From assembly GCA_009741485.1 (NCBI GenBank), contig CM019218.1, forward strand, positions 48,537,377 through 48,601,376: DNA of 64,000 nt, written 5' to 3'. Below the pieces are notes generated by a model. It worked only from the letters and a program-made list of their open reading frames with translations. It had not been told where the DNA came from and searched no databases. Shown one piece after another: positions 9,611 through 23,219 of the stretch; the stretch's first letter is position 1; each line of letters begins with the position of its first letter. This DNA is from Malurus cyaneus samueli (Eukaryota; Chordata; Aves; Passeriformes; Maluridae). The position numbers and the translations under genes are program-made.

Positions 9611-12600
9611 GCCGGAGCCTGGTGACGTTCGGAGGCCGGCAGGTACCTCGGCCGGAGGGGTTGGGCGCGTCGCGACACGCGGCGACGACAGCGGAATAAT
9701 AACACATCGCTGTCCTTCCTTCCCACTGGCAGCAAGATTACACAGCCTTTCGATGGCTCTCAAAGCTCCCACGGACCGAAGGGAGCACCGGAGGACCGGC
9801 ACGGGGCTTTGAGGGCTGGCACAGCCCCGAGAGCCAGCGCAGGCACAGCGGGACTGCCTCGCACGGGGATCTGAAGGGTCGCGACAGGTGACACTGCCCA
9901 GCACCCGTGTGGTCCTGGGGGCTGTTTCTCACAAGCTGCTGAGGTTTGGCACCTTATGCCCGGGGCTGGGAGGGTTAGGGCAGGCTCAGAGTGCCCCTGG
10001 TCTGATCAGAGCACCGCCAGCACCGTTCTGAATCATCACTGTCCATTCAAGTCCTCAGGAAAACTATCGCAAAAGTTGTCACAGCCAAACTCGCCTACAC
10101 CCATCCAGTGTCCTGGTACAGCACCATTTGACTAACACAAGCATCCACACAACTGATGGTTAATCAGGGCAAAACTCTGCAGAGCAGCTCCAGTTTTGCT
10201 GCTTTCTTGCTGCTTGCCTGATGATTCAGATGCTGCAGGAGACAGTGTTGCTCTAGTTACACACCCCTGACCCCAGACAGTGCTGGGAGGGTTTCAAAGA
10301 CATGGTAGAGGATAAGGATGCTGCCATTACCTTGGCTGTCTAGAGGTATCCTCTATTCTTCATGGGCAGCTCCAAGCTCCCAAGAAGCAAAGTCCTTTTT
10401 CCTGGGCTGTGCTGTCTTTTAATGTGTTTTACTTAATCACGAAGGAAATCTCCAGCAAAATTCCTCTGCCTCTTTCCATTACAATGTAATTACAACATAA
10501 ACTAATACACACTAACAAACTTAACAGACTTTCATACAATAAAGACTGATTAATGTAATAGCTAGAGAAGGAAATTTTCTTATACAGGACACACAGGGTT
10601 TCTTTCACTGCAACAGTGAGCGAGGGCTTCCCTGAACTTTCCGCTTTCCAAGTAATTTGTTGCATGGAACAGGTGCACAAAAAGTGCAGCTCTGCCTCAG
10701 AGAGACAGTACAGATCTGGAAACACTCCCCCTGGGTTTGTTTCTTGCTAAACTGAGATAGGCCTTTGATGTGCTAGGGAAAACCCGAGAAAAGCAAAGTT
10801 TAGCTCAGAATTCATGCCAAGCTAGACTTCCAGAACATTTCTAACCTTCCTGATGAGCTGGCACGCTGACTGCCCTTTGCTCTCCCTCACCAATAGAGCC
10901 TGGACTCCCACTTTCTGCTCCCCAAGACACCCCTGGCACCATGCAGCCCCATCTCCTGGCATAGAGCAGGGCTGGTGCCAGAACAGCAACACTCTGTGGG
11001 TAAACTTACACATCTGAGCTCTGCAGCCAGGGACAAACCATGTATGATCAGCCATTCCTCATGTGACCTGCGAGAGAGGGGGGGAATAAATCAGATGATG
11101 AGGCAGGATGCCATAAAATCTGAACCCATTATTTCACAGCCTCACACAAGAGGCCACCACGCATGAGCCAGCCCAGCTCAGTGAATCTGTCAGCCTGCAG
11201 AAGGGTAACAGGATAGAAGGGGGATAGAATTTTTTCCCCCCTATGCTGACTCAGCTCATTACACAGCAGGACCATTGTTCCACTCGGGGCGCGCATAGCC
11301 AGGAGGATAAAAGCCTCTTATTTTTCACCTTGGGAGTTATTTGACTCTTGTCCAGCTGATTAAATAAAGATATACAACAGCATCCATGCTCTCCCAAAGG
11401 CAAGGAGGCACAGGAGGAAGCAGAAGGGCTGTCCCTGGAAACAGAAGGCAATTTTTGGTATAAAGGCTCCACAGAATAGCAGCACTCTGCTCAACATCCT
11501 AACAAATGCCTGGTCAGCTCTGGCTCATGGCAAGAAGAGTAAAGCTGCAAGCACAGGTGGAGCAGGAAAAGCTCTGAGGCTGCAGCCTGTGTTTCCATGA
11601 AGCACAAAAGAACTTTGTCTGAGCCCTGCAATTTCATTTCTGCTGTATGTCATAAACGCACTTGGTGCCAACAGCACCAAAGAAAATCTGCTCAGTGCTC
11701 GAGAGTAACAAATGAGATAAAAGCCTAATTCCTCTCTTGATTTTTAATCCTGAGAAAGAGGAAAGGAGAAGGAGCAATAAGGCATCTGTTCAAATTATGC
11801 AGGATCCACGCTGAAAGAGGAGCTCGGTTTGGACAGCTCAGACCCAGGGGTTACAGATTTAAGTAATTAAATCACTCATTTATAACAGATTAGCCAGCGG
11901 TGTTTGTCCCCCTCCCCATAAAATGTATCCAAACATTTCAGGAAAATCCCCGTCCACTCACCGGAGACAGGACTGTGCATGACCACTGTCCCTCACTCAA
12001 GAAGAGATGCAAGGGACAAACACCCTTTTCTTGCTTGTTGCTGCCTCCAGAGCAACGTGGAGTGTTCCTCTGCACCTCCACACAGCATCAGTCTGGTGTC
12101 AAAAAGGCATTACTGGGCAGCGATGCAGAAGCCCCTCCAAGCTGCGTGTGGCCCTGCCCTCCTGGACAGGCTGGCGCTGCCACAAAGCCACGGTGCCACC
12201 ATGGACGGGCACAGGCTGCTGGACATCAGGGGCTGGGAGCTCTGGCAGGTACCAGCGCAGATGCCACAGGTTTGGAATGGTCTCTGTCCCATCGCCAGAG
12301 CTTTTCCACTGGCCCAGCCGAGTCCTCAGTGTCCAAACGCACTGCAAAGAGCAGACAGAGGGCAATGGTGCTTTCCCTGGCCTTCCCCACGTGTCCTTTG
12401 CCATTACAGCTGGGAACAGGAGAGGCAGCACCACGGGGCAGCGAGAGCGCTCTGGGAGGAAAGGGAGAGGATGCACAGCTTTCACGAGCTTATCAGCCGC
12501 ACTGCAGGGCGGACAAAGTGACACCGGCACTGCCTTTCAAATGCAATTTTCTTTTCCTGTAATGGTTGTGCCCCTATTTACAGCCGGCTTGTACTGGCTC

Positions 12601-15600
12601 AGTCCCCCGTCCCGCCTGCAGCTTTATCTGCGGGAGGGAAGCGGAGCTGCTGCGGATTTTGGTTCACACCCCCATTCCATCTCCTTTCTCGCTGAAGAGG
12701 AAAGCAGCAGCAGGCAACGCAGGAAGTGGGTCAGTCCTTCTTCCTCCCCCACCTTTTATTTGATTTCTCATCTTTCCCTAAAAAAGAAGTGATTTGTTAG
12801 TGGTTGCCGTATCCTGAAGAAATGCAGAGATGCCCCAGAAAACTCTGAAGAAAGGACAGAATGGTGTAGTTTAACAGAAACAGAAGCAGGCAGTAGGTCG
12901 AAAATGAATAATTTACTCAGCACAAAGAGAAAATTTTAGAGAATCCATTTCCAGAAAAAAGACTATGAAGAGCTTAAGAAAATTAAATCACACTAACTTA
13001 TGTATTAAAAAAAGTTTTCTGTCCACCAGTGCATTGGTAAGGGTCAGTTCTAGCATAATCAGGAAAATTACTGGAATAATTTGGAGACTACAAATCTGTC
13101 CTTTTCTAAAAATTTTGGATACAAAAGTCCAGAAGGATTTACTGAGCTTCTTAATCATCATTTGTAGCAAGACAAAGCCTATGGATGGAGCTGGAGAAAT
13201 CCTCAAGCATTCAAAGGCAGAATCAAGTTGACATTTCTGAGAAACGTGGCCCGTTTTGTCCAGTAACTGCACACTCACCTTCTGTGTTTCCAGCACTGAC
13301 CAAGGACAAGGATTTCCCAGGCTGGGACATGGGGTCCATCACAGGCACTTCAGGGAGACAACAATTCCCAGGGCAGGTCTCCCTGTTTATCCTGGATGCA
13401 GCTCCAACATTCCTTCCCTGTGCGTGCTCTGTGCACCGCCTGAGCTGGTGGCATCAAAGCAGAGGCACGGATGGCACCGGGAGAGGAATCAGACATTGCA
13501 CAGCTCCTCCCAGGAGACAGAACTGAATTTATCTGTCTGGTTCTCTTCATGCACAGGGGCAACAGGTGGGTGAGAGTTTCGGGAACACAAAAGCACATGT
13601 CAAACCAAGAAATTAAAATGGCAAGAACTCCCTTACATTTATTTTCCCCTTTTTAAAGAGGCTGAAGCATGAGAAGCTGGCAGGGTGGCTTGCCAAGTGC
13701 TGAGGAATTGATAAGAGGACAATATGTCGAGGGGCTTGCATGGCAGGCAGAAGGCCTGGCCCCCTGATCTACACACCTTTGACCCTCCAGGAGCACCTGC
13801 AGCCCTTCACAGAGGGGATGGTGGCTCCTGGGCTCTAACTGCACTGCTCCTGCTCAAGGGTGCAGGGAGGACAGGCTGACCCCGACCCCAGCAGTGGTCA
13901 CGAGCTGATTTCCTCCAAAACAGGAGCAAACGGTGCACACGGAGGGCAGGTGATGTTTCCCTCCAGTATGTACCCACACTGTTTATTATGTGCAACAGCA
14001 AAAGTATTCCAGTGTAAAATTTTCAAAATTATTAATTTGAAGAAACATTGATACATGGTAGTTCTCACCCTCCCGCCTGTAGGTTAGAGTTGAACTGCAA
14101 ATATTTATTTTTAAGTTGTCTACACATATATTCAAAGTGCCAACCATAACTGCATCACTCAGGCTTCCCAAACCTCAGGGGATTTCACTTCTCCTGTCCT
14201 GCAAAAGGCAGCCTGTGTGCTGAAGGCTTCCTCTGCTGCTGGGGCATTCCAAGCCATAAATTTAACATTCAGATCATTAAATATATAGGAGGGATCTTGT
14301 TAAGGCTGAACCGGTGCGAGTCACTTTGCACTACACAGACACAGTTTTCTCGCTCCTTTCTCACTTTCCAGAAGCCTGACATCTGGAGACCAAGGAGGAG
14401 CAGGGCAGGATACGCAGGAATTCCACTGCTGCTCGGGATTTCTGAACTCCCGAAGAGGGCGCTGCTCTTCTTCCCATCTGGTTCTGTGTCAGTCCTGTGC
14501 CAGTCAGGACCTGCTAAGGAATAACCAGGAGCCTGTTGCTCCGGAAAAGCAGGGGCTGGTGGGATGAGGGGTAGGAGAGGGCAGGGAGACCCGGGAGACA
14601 CAGGCTCACTGCTGGGTTCTGCAGTGAAAAGGTTCACAGGTAGGATCAAGCAATGTAGTTAGGATGTCCTGGTTCATCCCAGAGCCAAGGAATGCTGTTG
14701 TGGAATTGTCCCTCAGGTGCCTCTCCCCTGACCCAGCTCAGAGCACCAGGACAAAGCAGAAAATTACAATAAGCTGTGAAAACTAGAGATGGTGCCGTGG
14801 TTCAAGTGGGCTGAACAGCAACCAGCCCACAGGCAGAATTTTGCTGAGCCTGCTCCTGTTTGCTACTTGGAATAGTTCCCAGCTGTCCCTAACAAAGGGA
14901 TTAAGGGCTTTCCACATCCAGGGAGCTGCAAGATGCTTTCACTGTCATCAGCCATTGGAGCAATTCCACCTAAAAAGCAGAGTATCCAAGACATGGACAA
15001 ACAGCCATTGCAGGAACAAGAACAGCACCCAGTTTTCTCCAGCAGAGAGGTGCCATTTTTTTTTTTGTTTGTTTTCACCCATATTTCCCTTGTCCCATTA
15101 GTAATTATCTCTCTTTCTCCTACCCAAGGGATGAAGGCTCTGCACTCATGGCAAAGCCCAGCCATGCCACCAGCCAGTGATTTCTGGGTACAAAAAAGTC
15201 CAGTCTTGGTCTAAAGCTCCAACAAAACAATCCATTTCTATTCACCAACACAGTTAAGTACCTTCTGAAATGCTTTTGTGAATGGGAATTCCAAAAATTC
15301 TCCTTCCTACCATGTGGAGAAGTCACTTCTTAGTACACCAAATATCAGTATGCACACAAAATCATGTGCAATGGATACACATTACCCTTGGATACTTGGG
15401 ACATCTGTGTTTTCTTTTACATCTGTGTGGCTAATTAATCATACGGCAGCTGCCCACATTTGCCCTTGAGTCAACACCTTGAGCATTAGTGGAGATACAG
15501 TGCCCACAATGACATCCATGCCCAGCTGCAGTCATGGAAGTAATTCCACAACCCAGTCCTAACTTGGCAGCAAGAAGTTTTAAGTATTTATCCTTTGATT

Positions 15601-17700
15601 GTAGCAAACATGGAATAATGGGCTGTCATTTTCTCCCGTTCACTTTTCTTCTCAAACCAATAAATTACTCTCAGACACCACTGGCACCAGGGGCAGATGC
15701 CCACTTTGGACCAGGAGAAGAACATCACAATCATTTCCCATTGGGATCCTGTTGTCCAAGGTGTTTATGTCCAGGGTTTTCTTTCTCATAACCCCATGTC
15801 TTCATCAGTGTGAAATGCTCACAGGCTCCAAGATAAGAGATGGGAGCTATGGAGCTTGTGAGGCCACTGACTCCGTGCTCTGCCCTCTCCACACAGCGAC
15901 AGCACTGAATCATTTGTTGAAACCCGAGCTGGGGGTGAGAGCAAACCAAGGCAGTCTGAGCAGGAGATCAGAAAAGATCAGAAAAGTGTGGCAACTTATA
16001 CAGCAGGGAGAGTCTTCAAAATCTCTGGGTGACAAGGTTAGAGCTGACACAGGTGTCTGAAAGCTCCCCGCCACAGGGGGGGACTCTCAGTCCTGAAAGG
16101 AGTTACAAAAATTCTTTAAAAGCCTTCTGCTTTTTTTGGCTCTCTAGCTGAAGAACTTCCCTCTGGCCAAGTATAAATCTGCTGCAGAGGCTTTTCTCAT
16201 TCCAGATGCTTTGCAGTGGGTGGAATGATTCCTAAACAGCAGCACTTTGGGAGAGGGACGGAAAACTCCTCAAGGAAATTCGGTGGAATTTACCTCATGG
16301 AGAAGACAAATCTCAGAACATAATTTAAAACCTGGCAGGGGAAAAAAAAATAAAAGATCACTCTGTCTCTAGAACGGGATGAATTCAGGTCAGCCCTGAA
16401 ACAGAACTGCCTTTTGAAGAGTTCCTCTATGGCTTACCCAGTTTACCAGGTGCTGGTGACAAAAATAAGAAACTCCAGTGATGCAGTAAGCAAGTGAGCT
16501 GAACAAAATTGGAATATCCCAGCTCTTCTGTGAAAGCCCCAAGAACAGGTGCTTATTTCAACTCGTGCCAATGTGGGATTCACCAAGGAACAACATTCTT
16601 ACTATACTTTTCAAAAGACTGACTGTGAAACTTTCCTGCCGCTACCAGTTAAAGGAGTATTCATAGAGGGATTTCATTTGGCAAATATTTCCACTTTCTT
16701 ATGGAGCTTGGATCTAGGACAGCTTTGCTCCTTTCCTTCAGAGGAGAAGTGGGTAGCTTGTTTTGTACAAGTTCTTTATTGAGTCTGAAATTGCTCTGGT
16801 TTCACAACAGACCAATATTCAGTGAACTCAGTACCTGAATGTTATAAGGGGAAAATATATACATTTTGGAACTTTAAACATTCAGATCCTAAGTTCATCA
16901 AGTGTATCAAAATACCTTTATTTTTGGAACATTGAAAGAAATCAAAATCTGAGATTCCTAAGATATTTACAGTATCCATTTAAGAAAAAAATATTATTTA
17001 CATCAGCATTAGAGAGGAGGTCACCACGGTGTTAGTCAAACACAGGATCTCGCACCTCTGTGGAGCCCTTGTGTTTATTTTACGAAGCCAAGACTCTCAA
17101 GTGCTGCAAGTATAAGTGAACTCCCATTGTACCCTCCTGCCACAGCACACGCAGAGCTGCAGCAGCTCTCGATGGCTAAGATTTAGTCAGAAATGTCACT
17201 GGATACTCAGGGCTAATATTTGCTCAGCAGGGCTGAATCGTCAGCAGGGCTTCAATGCCGCTCTCCTAACACAGAGGTTGTGTTTGCCGTGTTGTGATTT
17301 GGTGAAATGGCTCCTCCTTCAAGTCTGATCAACTGAAGGATGCTTGAGCTCCCAAAAGGAAGGCAGCTGCCCCAGGAGAGCAGGAGCATAAGCGCTGTGG
17401 GCAGGAATGACGAGGCACACGGTGCTTTGAGGTGTTTGTGCCCTACCTTGGGTGTAATTTACTGCAGGATCGTCTGTCCAGCCACTGATAGGAGCCAAGC
17501 TGTGATCAAGCTGAGCAACCAAACGATGCAGGAAATCGGTAGCTGACTACACACACAATTCCATTTTCAAAGACAAATGTTCAAAGTCCATTATTGACAT
17601 CTGTAAAAACTGAGTCACCGGAGTGATGTGGCCAGGCAGAGTGCCAGAATCGCTCGCAGTTCTCAGAAGTAAATAACAGCGACTGAAGTTACACATTCAC
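9611..17700. other. Intergenic DNA upstream of NRIP3, nothing recognised
   Basis: The region between the NRIP3 promoter and the GC-rich tandem repeat. Base composition is mixed; 12.0-12.5 kb and 9.6-9.9 kb are GC-richer and contain long but unconvincing ORFs. I see no repeat of known family, RNA gene or exon with homology. Confidence 0.6.
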
Positions 17701-18181
17701 AGTCCATTTCCTCCAGGTTCTTTTGAGGTTTACTCCGCCTGGAAATCAACAGCGTTCAACCCACACATTTCCTCACCTGTAATTTGGAAGAGAAGGGCGA
17801 ATGGCCTTGCTGGATGGTCAGAACCCGGTTCAGAAGGTCTCCTCTCCCTGCAGCCTAAAGTGGCAGCAATATTTGGCCCTCTAGCCCGGGTTCTGGCCCC
17901 ATATTTGCCTTTTGTAGAAACAGAATTACTCAAAATACGAGGTGACTCATAAATCACCCCCTCCCCTTCCAAACGATTGATCAAGAGGCGGTGCTGAGGC
18001 CCAAGAGCTGCTCGGGTAACAAAGCCCCACTTTCAGCTGCTTTAGGGTCCCGCTGCAGAAACCTCATCCAAACACACCCGTTGTTTGCCGGCAGGATTTT
18101 AGCAGGATCCGCCTTGGCTGGGGCCACGTGCTGCCCTCTCGTGGGAAGCCTTGCGGATGGTACCCGGCTGCGTGGGCACAG

Positions 18182-18424
18182 CGCTGAGCCCGGAGACAGC
18201 CCCGCACGGAGCGGCTCCGCTGAGCACGGCACAGCGCTGAGCCCGGAGATAGCCCCGCACGGAGCGGCTCCGCTGNCGCTGAGCACGGCACAGCGCTGAG
18301 CCCGGAGATAGCCCCGCACGGAGCGGCTCCGCTGAGCACGGCACAGCGCTGAGCCCGGAGATAGCCCCGCACGGAGCGGCTCCGCTGAGCACGGCACAGC
18401 CCCGCACGGAGCGGCCCCGGGGAC
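18182..18424. repeat. GC-rich 53-bp minisatellite (about 4.5 copies)
   Basis: Units begin CGCTGAGCCCGGAGAYAGCC at 18182, 18235, 18294 and 18347, with a partial copy to about 18424. Unit length is 53 bp; the second copy carries an extra CGCTGN, including the ambiguous base at 18276. Copies are nearly identical and rich in CpG. Because 53 is not a multiple of three, the repeated peptides in its ORFs are not evidence of coding. Confidence 0.95.
18276..18276. other. Ambiguous base N inside minisatellite
   Basis: A single N within a 6-bp irregularity (CGCTGN) of the second repeat unit. It probably marks an assembly join, so true copy number is uncertain. Confidence 0.95.
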
Positions 18425-18480
18425 AGCCGCTCCAGGCAGCACCACAGCTTCATTATTGCAGCTCCTCAAACCCTTAAAAA

Positions 18481-19560
18481 CCTCCTATTTCTGCGTTTTC
18501 ACAATAGCCCAGGCAAGAACAGACCCCGAGAGGTGTCTGAGGGAGGAATGAGCATCTCACATGAAGTTATGCCAGACTGCGTGTGCAAGGCATCCCTAAA
18601 CCAGACTGTCGCCTTCATCAGATTTTACTTCTCCATTCCTCCATGAGCAAACAGATTTTACTTCTCCATTCCTGCATGTCTATCCCTGCTGGGATAGACA
18701 GGCATTTTTTATCCACTCCAAGAGCAAACGCCCAAGATAGACTTGTGTCCTGCACTGAGGGATGGGAATTTGTGATGTTTAATCCAGCACTGCTGTGTCC
18801 CTCTCATGCCACAGGCCTTGGCTGCAGGGCTCTCTGGACAGCCCTGAGGAAGACAGCAATGCCTGCAGTGTGGAGCATTCAGCTCCTACAGCTCAGCTTC
18901 CTTCTCCCACTGAATGAAGTTGCTGTTCTCAGCATGGATGAGCCTTTTCAGGATTTTATTTTTGTAAGTTTGCTGAGAGAATTAGCACCTACGGGAGCCA
19001 GGGCACAATAGCAGTGCTATGTAAGCCAGACAGGCCCCCTGAGCACTTTTCTGCCAGTCCTGCTTTTAATAACTGGTCTCAGCTTTTCCACACAGCCCCT
19101 CACACCAGGACTACACCAGCAACAGCAAGCTGGGGGCCACCCAAAACTCAGGAGCAGCGTTGTGTCATGGACAGACTCGTCCACTGGACACAGAGATGCT
19201 GAATTCCCCGTTTTCTGGAACATTTCCCTAATTTGCACTTCAAACCTCAGAGAAATCACGATGCCATCTCGTCCTTCACTGGGTTTTACCCCCAAGAGCA
19301 GCTCCACGAGCTGGGTGAGCTGGCACTTTGCACCAGGAGACACCTACAGAGCCCGGTTTCCTTGCTGTGTGTGCAGCGATGAACAATTCCCAGCCCTTGG
19401 CTCTACATCCAGGGCAAACTCTGGCTCCCTGTACACCACACTGACTGCAAAAAGTGCGCGACTAAAGGACTTCTGGCCCCTCCAAAGGGAAATGGGAGCT
19501 GTGTTTGAAGCCTCATTTGCTCTTTTAGTTAATCCCCACTAGGCACTCCCAAGCAGAGCC
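18481..19560. other. Intergenic DNA, nothing recognised
   Basis: Short direct duplication near 18,625-18,670 (AGATTTTACTTCTCCATTCC appears twice). No gene, RNA or known repeat family is visible. Confidence 0.55.
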
Positions 19561-21640
19561 CACTGTACTCAGCAGCTAGAAAGTGTAAGGGAGTTTCTTT
19601 AATGAATTGTGTGTTTACTGACATCTTCAGTAAGAGAAAAGATTTCAAGGTCTTTTATTCTGACCTATTCTTTCTTACTGTCTACTAAACAGGCTTTGCT
19701 TAATGGAATTTGAAAAACTTATCCTTAAAAATGTGCTTAATCGGAGAAAAAGCTGCACTAACACATATATTTAAACAGAGAGACTTTTTTTTCCTTTTTA
19801 ATACCTGAAGTGATTTCATAAGGTAGTTTAAAGAGCAACATGAGAATATATCATATATCATCTTCATTAACTTGAAGAGAAACTAGATAAGCTTACCTAC
19901 TGGGTGGAGCCTGCCCCTTGAGTTGTCCAATTCCTGTTTTCCCCACAGGTGCTCCATTTGCATTGCTGCTGACTGGTGTTCTCTACAGTCCCAGCAGAAC
20001 ATGTGTTGTGGAAAGCAGACTTCCATGAGAGAGGCAAAGCTTGCCTGTGAGCAGAAGAATTGTTCAAGCTAAATGGGCAGCAGCCAGATGTGCTCTACGT
20101 TGGGTTTGTTCCAGGGAAACCCATAAACAAACCTATTTGTGCCAGCCCTGAGTTTGGCTCTTAAGGTTCTTTAAGAAGCAATTGTTTGTCCCTTCCAGCA
20201 GCAGCCTGGAACAAGCACAGTCTGAGTGGAGCAGCACTCAAAGGAAGAGTGGAAGGATGTCTGCATTTTTGTTGTGACAGGTTTTGCATTCCACACCTAT
20301 TGCATTTACAGGATGCCATCTATACACAAGATAGAAAAAGCACTTGCATTTAGGCTTGTTAATTCAGAAATATTTGTGGACATCTATTCCTGCATTCTGT
20401 AGTATTATTTTTGTAGGGATTATTTTTATAAACGTTTGATAGACTGACTAAACTAATAATCTCTCAACACAATATTTAAAAAAAAACCAGAAAAACAGTA
20501 TTAAAAGTTGCTATAGATTGACTTATTTACAATTGCTATGACCTAATTCTATTTTTTAATTCTAAGAAATTAAGCCAGTGAATTTAATGACACTGTGGTA
20601 TAATCTTTAAAGTATTCTGGGAACTTGTGTCTTAACATAGGTTTTCACCTTGTTTTCTTTGGTTAGGGATTTTTTTCATTATTTTTCATTTTAAACAAAT
20701 TGATTTGTTGCTGGGTTTTTTTTTTTTTTTTGTTGTGTTGGGGGCAGTTTTGTTTTATTTTGTTTTTTAGGGAAAATAGTTAGATGAATCTATAAAGTAA
20801 AAAACACATTGGAGTTATTTTAAACTGTTTATCCTGTCTTCATGCAGCTTGTTACAACAGACCAATTGACTCCAGCTCATCATACAGGAGATATTTTTTA
20901 AATAATTTTTAGAATTAATACCAGGATAATTCAGGTATTTTACTTGCCAAAATTATGTGTACCAAATAGGTGAAGAATTGTATCTTTATGGGTATAGATG
21001 CAGACCAGTAATATACTACCCGAAACAGGATGCTGTGGCAAGCAGATGTTCCAAGGACAAAGTGTATCTGATGTGCAATAACTTGTTAAACAACCATTAT
21101 ATTTGTCAAAACTATTATTTAAATAGCAAAGCAAAGATAACAAAAAATATTACCCATTAACTTCATGCAGCTAAAAGTTGACTGGTTTATTTCTCTTGTC
21201 AAGAGTAATAACCTGAAAAATTTTACATTAATTTACAAACATCAAAAAGATCCTTATGTCTGTCTTGTAGGTAACATTGAACCATCCAGTTAGCGCTAAT
21301 TATTATTGCAAAAATTAAATCTTGTTTTATAAGGTTAAACATTTTTTGATCCATTTGTTGCCAAAGCACAGCATCAATCTACAACCACACAAAGTAGAAA
21401 CTGACATTCCTACAGAGCCACTACCATCACTATGAAGATACAATTCCAAGTGTTTACAACATTTTGCAAGTTATCATTTCTCCCAGCATGTAAGGCAGCA
21501 AAAATTCCCTCTTTACTTTTTACTGCACACACAGGAATTACAGTAGAAGGGGAAAATATTATCCATAATGTTAGATGGAGGGTAACAGAAGTGCTTCTGA
21601 GTCATTTGCCATTTAAGTAGGAAATGAACAGGCCTATGGA
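19560..21640. other. AT-rich intergenic block
   Basis: About 2 kb of clearly lower GC than either flank, with many short A/T runs, a T-rich tract near 20,719-20,762 and no repeat-family signature. It has no long ORF. It could be conserved noncoding DNA or a distal alternative 3' UTR of SCUBE2, which is transcribed towards it; the sequence alone does not decide. Confidence 0.5.
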
Positions 21641-23219
21641 ACAATGAGGATTCTTCTCTGAGAAAGGGCAGATTTTCTCCTCAGCCCTAGACTGTGCACA
21701 CTCCTCTCCTTCCAGCAACACAAATGGCCTGTGAGGCAAGAGCAGAGCTGAGATCCCTGTACACACATGGGGAAACCATCCAGAAATACCTTGCTGGGCT
21801 CTCTCCACGACAGTCTCTCTCACCACAGACACAACAAAGCCTTTCTCACCACCCTTCCTCCTTTTTTGGCATTCCTCAGCCGTTTCCCTCCCCCACCACA
21901 GTGCTTCACACCTTGTGCCAGGTACCCCTGTCGTGTCCCCCCACGAATGCAGCAGGGACTCTGCTCAGGATGGAGCCTTCAGGATGGAACACTCAGGATG
22001 GAGCATTCAGGATGGAGCACATGTGCCCGGAGAGCACAAGAAGCTGCGTTCCTTCCCCTCCGCTCCGCCCGCTCTCCCCGTGCCCCACTCCCGCCGCCCC
22101 AGACCATTCATTCCTCTGCCGCAGGAGTGGCAGCCCCGCTCCCGGAACGGGCACTGTCCCCCTGCCACAGCATCCCCCGAGCCTCAGGGCAGCCAGCCGG
22201 GACTCAGCTCTCCCTCCTCTCCTCCCCCAACCAGTTCCCTGCTCTGTCCAGACCAGGGCAATTCCTCCGCCGCAGCAGCGGCAGCAAGAGGGACCCAGCA
22301 CCGCACTGCCCAGCTGGGGACAAAGTCACTGTACCTCCCCGCCACACCACGGCCAAGACGTGTCCTTGCCGCACACTCCCCAGAACAGGGCTGCCATAGC
22401 ACAGCAGCTCAGCAAGGCTGACCCAGGAGTACCCATCTGCTCCCAGCAGGGCAGGGAAGGGATTCCTCTGTCATGCTGTGGACGTGGTATTACTCACACG
22501 CAGCAATTAAATACCACACAGCAATGCCATGAGACCCAGCAGGTCTGACTACACACCTTGGAAAGGGAGCATTTGTCCCGGCTGCCCTGTGAAATGGCAG
22601 TACCTTTCCTAAGATGGCACAGAGAGGGAGTTCGGGGCCCGCTGCACTCCCGGCGTGGCCAGTGACCAAAAGGCAGAAGTCACAAGTCCATTTCCAAATG
22701 GGTGGGACTGTGGCAATCTCCCTTCAAGGCGGAAGGTCCCCAAGGTACATTACTCTGACAGAACGGATTGTGTGGCCAGAGGACCTGGACACAGAGCCTG
22801 GCAATCTTGAAGAACAATTTGCCACAGACAGCCTTTGTGGCCACAGGCTGGCTGTGTTACTGTACCTCTCCTTCTCTGCAGCCAGCCAGGGAAAGCAGCT
22901 CTTCTCTGCCCAGCAGGGCCATGGCAAGGTGCCCAAAAAAGGTAGGGAATATAACAACTGAGGCTCAGACAAGAACTTTACCCAGCTTAAAATGGTGGTG
23001 TACCAAGAGCAGAATCTATGCAAAGCCTGCATTTAACATGGGGCTTGTGTTCACCTGCAGGGGCTCAGAGGACAGAATTTTATACAACTTGGAAATGCCT
23101 ATTGCTGCTCCAGATCTGTGCACAGGGACAGCACTGAGATTTAGCAAAGAATCGGATCTGTTCTAACAGTTGCAGACAGCCCAAAATGGAAATGTCCAGC
23201 GGGCCAGGGCCTGTTCTCC
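21641..23219. other. Intergenic DNA between AT-rich block and SCUBE2 3' end
   Basis: Contains the 14-bp repeat and a proline-rich, overlapping-frame ORF region (21,694-22,548) that I do not accept as a gene. Nothing else is recognised. Confidence 0.55.
21965..22020. repeat. 14-bp tandem repeat, four copies
   Basis: Four exact-length units of TCAGGATGGAGCAT with one or two changes each (21965, 21979, 21993, 22007), immediately before a GC-rich 400-bp stretch (22,040-22,400). Confidence 0.95.

Noticed and set aside
9178..9699. Plus-strand 173-codon ORF opposite NRIP3 exon 1
   Set aside because: It is the shadow of NRIP3 exon 1 and its promoter; the minus strand carries the conserved protein.
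12007..12792. Plus-strand 261-codon ORF with overlapping ORFs on both strands
   Set aside because: No family resemblance and three frames are open at once, which points to base composition.
18064..18469. Minus-strand ORFs with repeated peptide CRAQRSRSVRGYLRAQ
   Set aside because: They come from the 53-bp minisatellite; a unit not divisible by three shows similar open frames in several registers, so coding is not supported.
21694..22548. Plus-strand 284-codon proline-rich ORF
   Set aside because: It lies in GC-rich DNA with other long overlapping frames, includes the 14-bp repeat, lacks a recognisable domain, and has no partner exons. Composition explains it.
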